64,000 nt of DNA from Aureimonas psammosilenae (GTDB lineage: Bacteria > Pseudomonadota > Alphaproteobacteria > Rhizobiales > Rhizobiaceae): contig NZ_WEZG01000004.1 of the NCBI RefSeq assembly GCF_009176975.1, positions 186,001 through 250,000 of the forward strand, given 5' to 3'. Within the stretch, counting starts at the first letter, position 1. The number at the start of each line of letters is the position of its first letter. Below are positions 59,783 through 64,000 of the stretch, piece after piece. The notes beneath the pieces are model-generated. The model was given only the letters and a program-made list of their open reading frames with translations. It was not told where the DNA came from and made no database searches. The translations under genes were made by a program, and so were the position numbers.

Positions 59783-60694
59783 TTGGTTGCCATCCACGAG
59801 ACGATCGCATCGAAGAGCCGCCGTCGCCCCTCCGAGTCGCGCACGGACTGGGTGGCCTATCTCTTTGTGTCGTTTTTTACCGTACCGTTTCTTCTCTTCA
59901 ACGTCCTGCCTGTGCTGTTCGGCTTCTATCTCGCATTCACCAACTGGTCGATTATCGGGACCCCCAGCTTCGCTGGCTTCGACAACTTCACGCGCGCTTA
60001 CAACGACCGCCTGCTCTGGCAGGCGTTCTTCAACACGCTGCGCTATGCGCTGGTGATCGTGCCTTCGGTCGTGATCTTGGCCTATCTCGCAGCTCTTTAC
60101 GTGCATCAGCGCTGGGCTCTTTCTGGCTTGGCGCGCACACTGTTCTTTGCGCCGAACGTCGTGGCCGCGACGGTCGTCGGTCTTGTCTGGGTGGCCGTTC
60201 TCGATAACCGGACGGGACCGGTCAACGAGCTTCTGGCGCTCGTCGGCGGACCGTCGATCCCGTGGTTGACGAGCACGCAGTGGGCCTGGGTCGGCATATC
60301 GGCGGCTTCGATCTGGTGGGATCTCGGTCTCGCTTTCGTGCTCTTCCTCGCCGCGCTCCAGGACGTGCCGAGGGAACTCGAAGAGGCTGCCACCGTGGAC
60401 GGTGCGCGTTGGGATCAGACGCTGCGCTATGTGATCCTGCCCGCAACCTGGCCGACTATCGTCATGGTTCTAACGCTGCAACTGATCTCGACGCTGCGTA
60501 TCTTCAGCCAGGTCTACCTGATGACGGCGGGCGGCCCGGCCGGCACCACGATGTCGGTCATCCAGCACATCTATAACTCGGCGGTGGTGCGCAACATGAT
60601 GGGCTACGCCTCGGCGGTCTCGATGATCCTCTTCGTCGTGATCCTGACGTTGGCTGCCCTGCAGGGCCGATTCTTGAAAAGGCGGGGCCGATGA
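59783..60694 (+). CDS. Carbohydrate-type ABC transporter permease 1 (MalF-like)
   Basis: 303 residues from TTG 59783, with AAGGA 8 bases upstream. Six helices; the first about 25-48. The EAA motif EEAATVDGARWDQTLRYVIL (about 198-217) contacts the ATPase. It pairs with the next gene, whose start overlaps its stop (ATGA), so the two form the channel of the importer for the Tat-exported binding protein. Confidence 0.9.
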   Translation: MVAIHETIASKSRRRPSESRTDWVAYLFVSFFTVPFLLFNVLPVLFGFYLAFTNWSIIGTPSFAGFDNFTRAYNDRLLWQAFFNTLRYALVIVPSVVILAYLAALYVHQRWALSGLARTLFFAPNVVAATVVGLVWVAVLDNRTGPVNELLALVGGPSIPWLTSTQWAWVGISAASIWWDLGLAFVLFLAALQDVPRELEEAATVDGARWDQTLRYVILPATWPTIVMVLTLQLISTLRIFSQVYLMTAGGPAGTTMSVIQHIYNSAVVRNMMGYASAVSMILFVVILTLAALQGRFLKRRGR

Positions 60695-61578
60695 GCGCAC
60701 TCGATCTGTCCGGCGAGCCCGATCCGTCTGCCGGACGCCACACCGGCCGCCCCCTTGGCAAGGGCCTGCTCTGGCTCGTCGGTATGAGCTTCGCGCTGCT
60801 CTGGGCGTTCCCGTTCTTCTGGATGGTCTCGACCTCGTTCAAGTCGCCCGGCGAAGCGCTCACCGGCGGTTTGTCGCTGCTGCCCACCGTGCCGACGCTC
60901 GACAACTACGCCCGGGTCTTCGCACAATATCCGATGGGCCGCTGGGCCCTTAACAGCCTCGTCGTTTCGGCGACAGCGACCCTCTTCGGCGTCCTTTTCG
61001 GGGCGATGGCGGGCTATGCCCTGGCGCGCCTGACCTTTCCCGGACGCAACGTGCTGTTCGCCCTGTTCATCGCCTCGCTCATGATTCCAGCCGAGACGAC
61101 CGTCGTGCCGATGCTGATCGGCTTTATCAAGGTCGGCTGGGCCAGTACCTATCAGGCGCTGATTCTTCCCTCGATCGCGCAGGTCATCAGCGTCTACATC
61201 TTCCGCCAGTTCTTCCTCGATTTCCCGAAGGAGCTGGAGGAGGCCGCCATCGTCGACGGCGCAAGCCGCTGGACGATCTTCTGGCGCATCGCCTTCCCGA
61301 TCGCGCGGGCCCCGGCGATCGCGGCGACCGTCATCCTCTTCAATCTCAACTGGAACAACTTTCTGTGGCCACTGCTCGTCACCTTTGAGGAATCGATGAA
61401 GACGATGCCCGTCGGCGTCGCTGCCTTCGCGCCGACGATCGGCTCGCACACGCAGCTGGAGGGCTATGGCATGGGCATGGCGGCGGTGACGCTGCTCAGC
61501 CTTCCGAGCCTCGTGCTCTTCTTCCTGCTGCAGGGCTACTTCATCGCCGGCATCCGCGCCGGCGGCGTGAAGGGGTGA
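60691..61578 (+). CDS. Carbohydrate-type ABC transporter permease 2 (MalG-like)
   Basis: 295 residues; ATGA overlap with permease 1. Helices at about 28-48, 85-105 and beyond, and an EAA loop EEAAIVDGASRWTIFWRIAF (about 184-203). The Pro-rich segment after the first helix (FKSPGEALTGG) is typical of MalG-type subunits. It is 48 bases upstream of the ATPase gene. Confidence 0.9.
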   Translation: MSALDLSGEPDPSAGRHTGRPLGKGLLWLVGMSFALLWAFPFFWMVSTSFKSPGEALTGGLSLLPTVPTLDNYARVFAQYPMGRWALNSLVVSATATLFGVLFGAMAGYALARLTFPGRNVLFALFIASLMIPAETTVVPMLIGFIKVGWASTYQALILPSIAQVISVYIFRQFFLDFPKELEEAAIVDGASRWTIFWRIAFPIARAPAIAATVILFNLNWNNFLWPLLVTFEESMKTMPVGVAAFAPTIGSHTQLEGYGMGMAAVTLLSLPSLVLFFLLQGYFIAGIRAGGVKG

Positions 61579-61626
61579 GCCGATGAAACCTCGCCGTCTT
61601 CGTCTCTCAGTGTTCGGATAGGCCCC

Positions 61627-62682
<1,056 letters not shown>

Positions 62683-62716
62683 GCGGCTTCACCCGACCCT
62701 TCCATTGGATCGTCCC

Positions 62717-64000
62717 TTGTCAAAGCCCGTCCTCCTTCTGCGGCCCCTCGACCCGATCGGCATTGCGCTCGGCGATCTCGAACGTGGGGATGCAACCGGC
62801 ATCGCGGGGCTTCTCGCCACGACGGCCATTCCCAAGGGCCACAAGATCGCACTTCGTGCGATCCGCGAGGGTGAGGCGGTGACGAAATTCGGTACCGTCA
62901 TCGGCACGGCCTCGGCGGACATCGCTGCCGGTGCCCACGTTCACACCCAGAACGTCGCCTTCCGCGCCTCCGCCGCGAGCCGCAATCTCCAGGCGGTCGG
63001 ACGCCTCGCTCGTGTGCGCTCCGAGATCCGCTCCGCTTCGACGTTCGAGGGTTATCGTCGGGCGGATGGGCGCGTCGGCACACGCAACGTCCTCCTGGTC
63101 ATGGCGACGGTGAACTGCTCGGCGACCGTGGCCAAGCGCATCGCCGCGGTCTTCAAGGAGCGGGTCGATCTTACGGCCACCCCGTCCGTCGACGACGTGA
63201 TTGCGCTGACGCATCAGCATGGCTGCAGCTTTCAGGCCGCTGGCCCCGGTATGGATATCCTGCGCCGGACGCTCGCCGGTTACGCGACGCATCCGAACGT
63301 TGCCGGCGTCCTCGTTGTTGGCCTCGGCTGCGAGGACAATCAAGTCGACGGCTTCCTCGCCACCGCCGGCCTTTTGCCGACACCGCTCCTGCGGACCCTC
63401 GTGATCCAGGAGAACGGCGGCAGTCTGGCGACCATCGAGGCCGGCGTCGCAGCCTTGCGCGATATGCTCCCGCTCGCGGCCGCTGCGGCACGAACGACGA
63501 TGCCGGCGAGCTATCTGACGCTTGCTCTCCAATGTGGCGGGTCCGATGCGTTCTCTGCCATCTCCGCCAATCCGGCGCTCGGCGTCGCCGCCGATCTCCT
63601 GGTTGCAGAGGGCGGCACCGCCATCCTCTCGGAAACCCCCGAAATCTACGGTGCCGAGCAGCTTCTCCTCGATCGTGCCGCGACGCCTGAGATCGGCGAA
63701 AAGCTCATCGGTCTCCTCGAATGGTGGGAGCGGAGCGCGGCCGAGGATGCAGGCAGCCTCGACAACAATCCATCGCCTGGCAACAAGGCGGGCGGCATCA
63801 CCACGATCCTCGAAAAGTCGCTGGGCGCGGTCGCCAAGAGCGGGTCGAGCCCTCTGGTCGGCGTCTACGCCTATGCGGAGAGGATCCGGACACCCGGCCT
63901 CGTCTTCATGGATTCGCCGGGCTACGACCCGGTCTCGGCCACCGGCCAGATCGCGGCAGGCGCCAATGTCGTCTGCTTCACCACAGGGCGCGGCTCTTGC
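62717..64000 (+). CDS. UxaA/GarD-family sugar-acid dehydratase, 3' end outside window
   Basis: 428 codons are present and the frame is open at the right edge. The N-terminal SAF-like part (KGHKIALRAIREGEAVTKFG, then GAHVHTQNVAF) and the following core (YRRADGRVGTRNVLLVMATV, then TVNCSATVAKRI; LTHQHGCSFQAAGPGMD; NNPSPGNKAGGITTILEKSL) match altronate and galactarate dehydratases, iron-dependent enzymes that make 2-keto-3-deoxy sugar acids. One long polypeptide contains both regions, as in UxaA. It starts at TTG 62717 or 62705; no ribosome binding site is evident. It likely feeds the DHDPS-family enzyme at the head of the cluster. Confidence 0.85.
   Translation, partial: MSKPVLLLRPLDPIGIALGDLERGDATGIAGLLATTAIPKGHKIALRAIREGEAVTKFGTVIGTASADIAAGAHVHTQNVAFRASAASRNLQAVGRLARVRSEIRSASTFEGYRRADGRVGTRNVLLVMATVNCSATVAKRIAAVFKERVDLTATPSVDDVIALTHQHGCSFQAAGPGMDILRRTLAGYATHPNVAGVLVVGLGCEDNQVDGFLATAGLLPTPLLRTLVIQENGGSLATIEAGVAALRDMLPLAAAAARTTMPASYLTLALQCGGSDAFSAISANPALGVAADLLVAEGGTAILSETPEIYGAEQLLLDRAATPEIGEKLIGLLEWWERSAAEDAGSLDNNPSPGNKAGGITTILEKSLGAVAKSGSSPLVGVYAYAERIRTPGLVFMDSPGYDPVSATGQIAAGANVVCFTTGRGSC

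Overview
The window looks like chromosome from a high-GC alphaproteobacterium, most likely Hyphomicrobiales (Rhizobiales). Supporting signs are the codon use, a DUF3572 gene, the IS481-type transposase, GcvA- and HutC-type regulators, the dense ABC-importer catabolic operons and the tRNA sequences. The genus cannot be fixed from sequence alone. Base composition is uniformly GC-rich except in a few accessory genes (about 28.4-30.4 kb and 34.7-35.6 kb), which are clearly more AT-rich.

Region 1 (1-12.4 kb) is mixed chromosomal backbone after an IS481 transposase cut by the window edge. It holds a CHASE3 sensor-like membrane protein, a LysE exporter, an ECF sigma/anti-sigma pair, a GNAT acetyltransferase with an upstream in-frame amber codon, a periplasmic serine hydrolase, a membrane metallophosphoesterase, an alpha/beta hydrolase, an App1-type phosphatase, a K+ channel with a C-terminal zinc ribbon, and a LysR regulator that has lost its DNA-binding domain.

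Region 2 (12.7-about 35.6 kb) is a mosaic integrated element. Its left edge carries two tandem 3' halves of tRNA genes (Gly-GCC and Arg-CCG) beside a tyrosine integrase. Next come an excisionase-like protein, a primase-helicase, an iteron-like repeat cluster, an HNH/AP2 protein, a serine resolvase with a res-like site, and a block of virion genes (ejection-type proteins, a tailspike and a tail protein). No terminase, portal, capsid or lysis gene is visible, so this is a prophage remnant or satellite. Cargo follows: a low-GC AlbA_2/HATPase protein, several small proteins, a winged-helix protein, an Xre/GIY-YIG operon with paired operators, and a low-GC two-TM membrane protein. The right boundary was not found.

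Region 3 (36.1-53.6 kb) is the most coherent part. A GntR regulator, SIS deglycase, PfkB kinase, LacI regulator and polar amino-acid ABC importer resemble fructosamine (Amadori product) uptake systems of the frl type. They are followed by an ornithine-cyclodeaminase/mu-crystallin enzyme, then a LysR-controlled operon encoding HglS (DUF1338), a D-2-hydroxyglutarate-type dehydrogenase, an AmaA-like oxidase, an AmaB-like dehydrogenase and an aminotransferase. Read together they give a near-complete inferred route: fructoselysine, fructoselysine-6-P, lysine plus glucose-6-P, pipecolate, 2-aminoadipate, 2-oxoadipate, D-2-hydroxyglutarate, 2-oxoglutarate. Two copies of one 14-bp operator (in opposite orientation) tie the kinase and importer promoters to the LacI regulator.

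Region 4 (53.7-64 kb) begins with an IS5-like scar and a GlxA-type AraC regulator. It continues with a one-strand sugar-acid cluster: a DHDPS/NAL-family aldolase, two BNR (sialidase-fold) proteins without signal peptides, a Tat-exported solute-binding protein with two MalF/G-type permeases and an ATPase, and a UxaA/GarD-family dehydratase running off the window.
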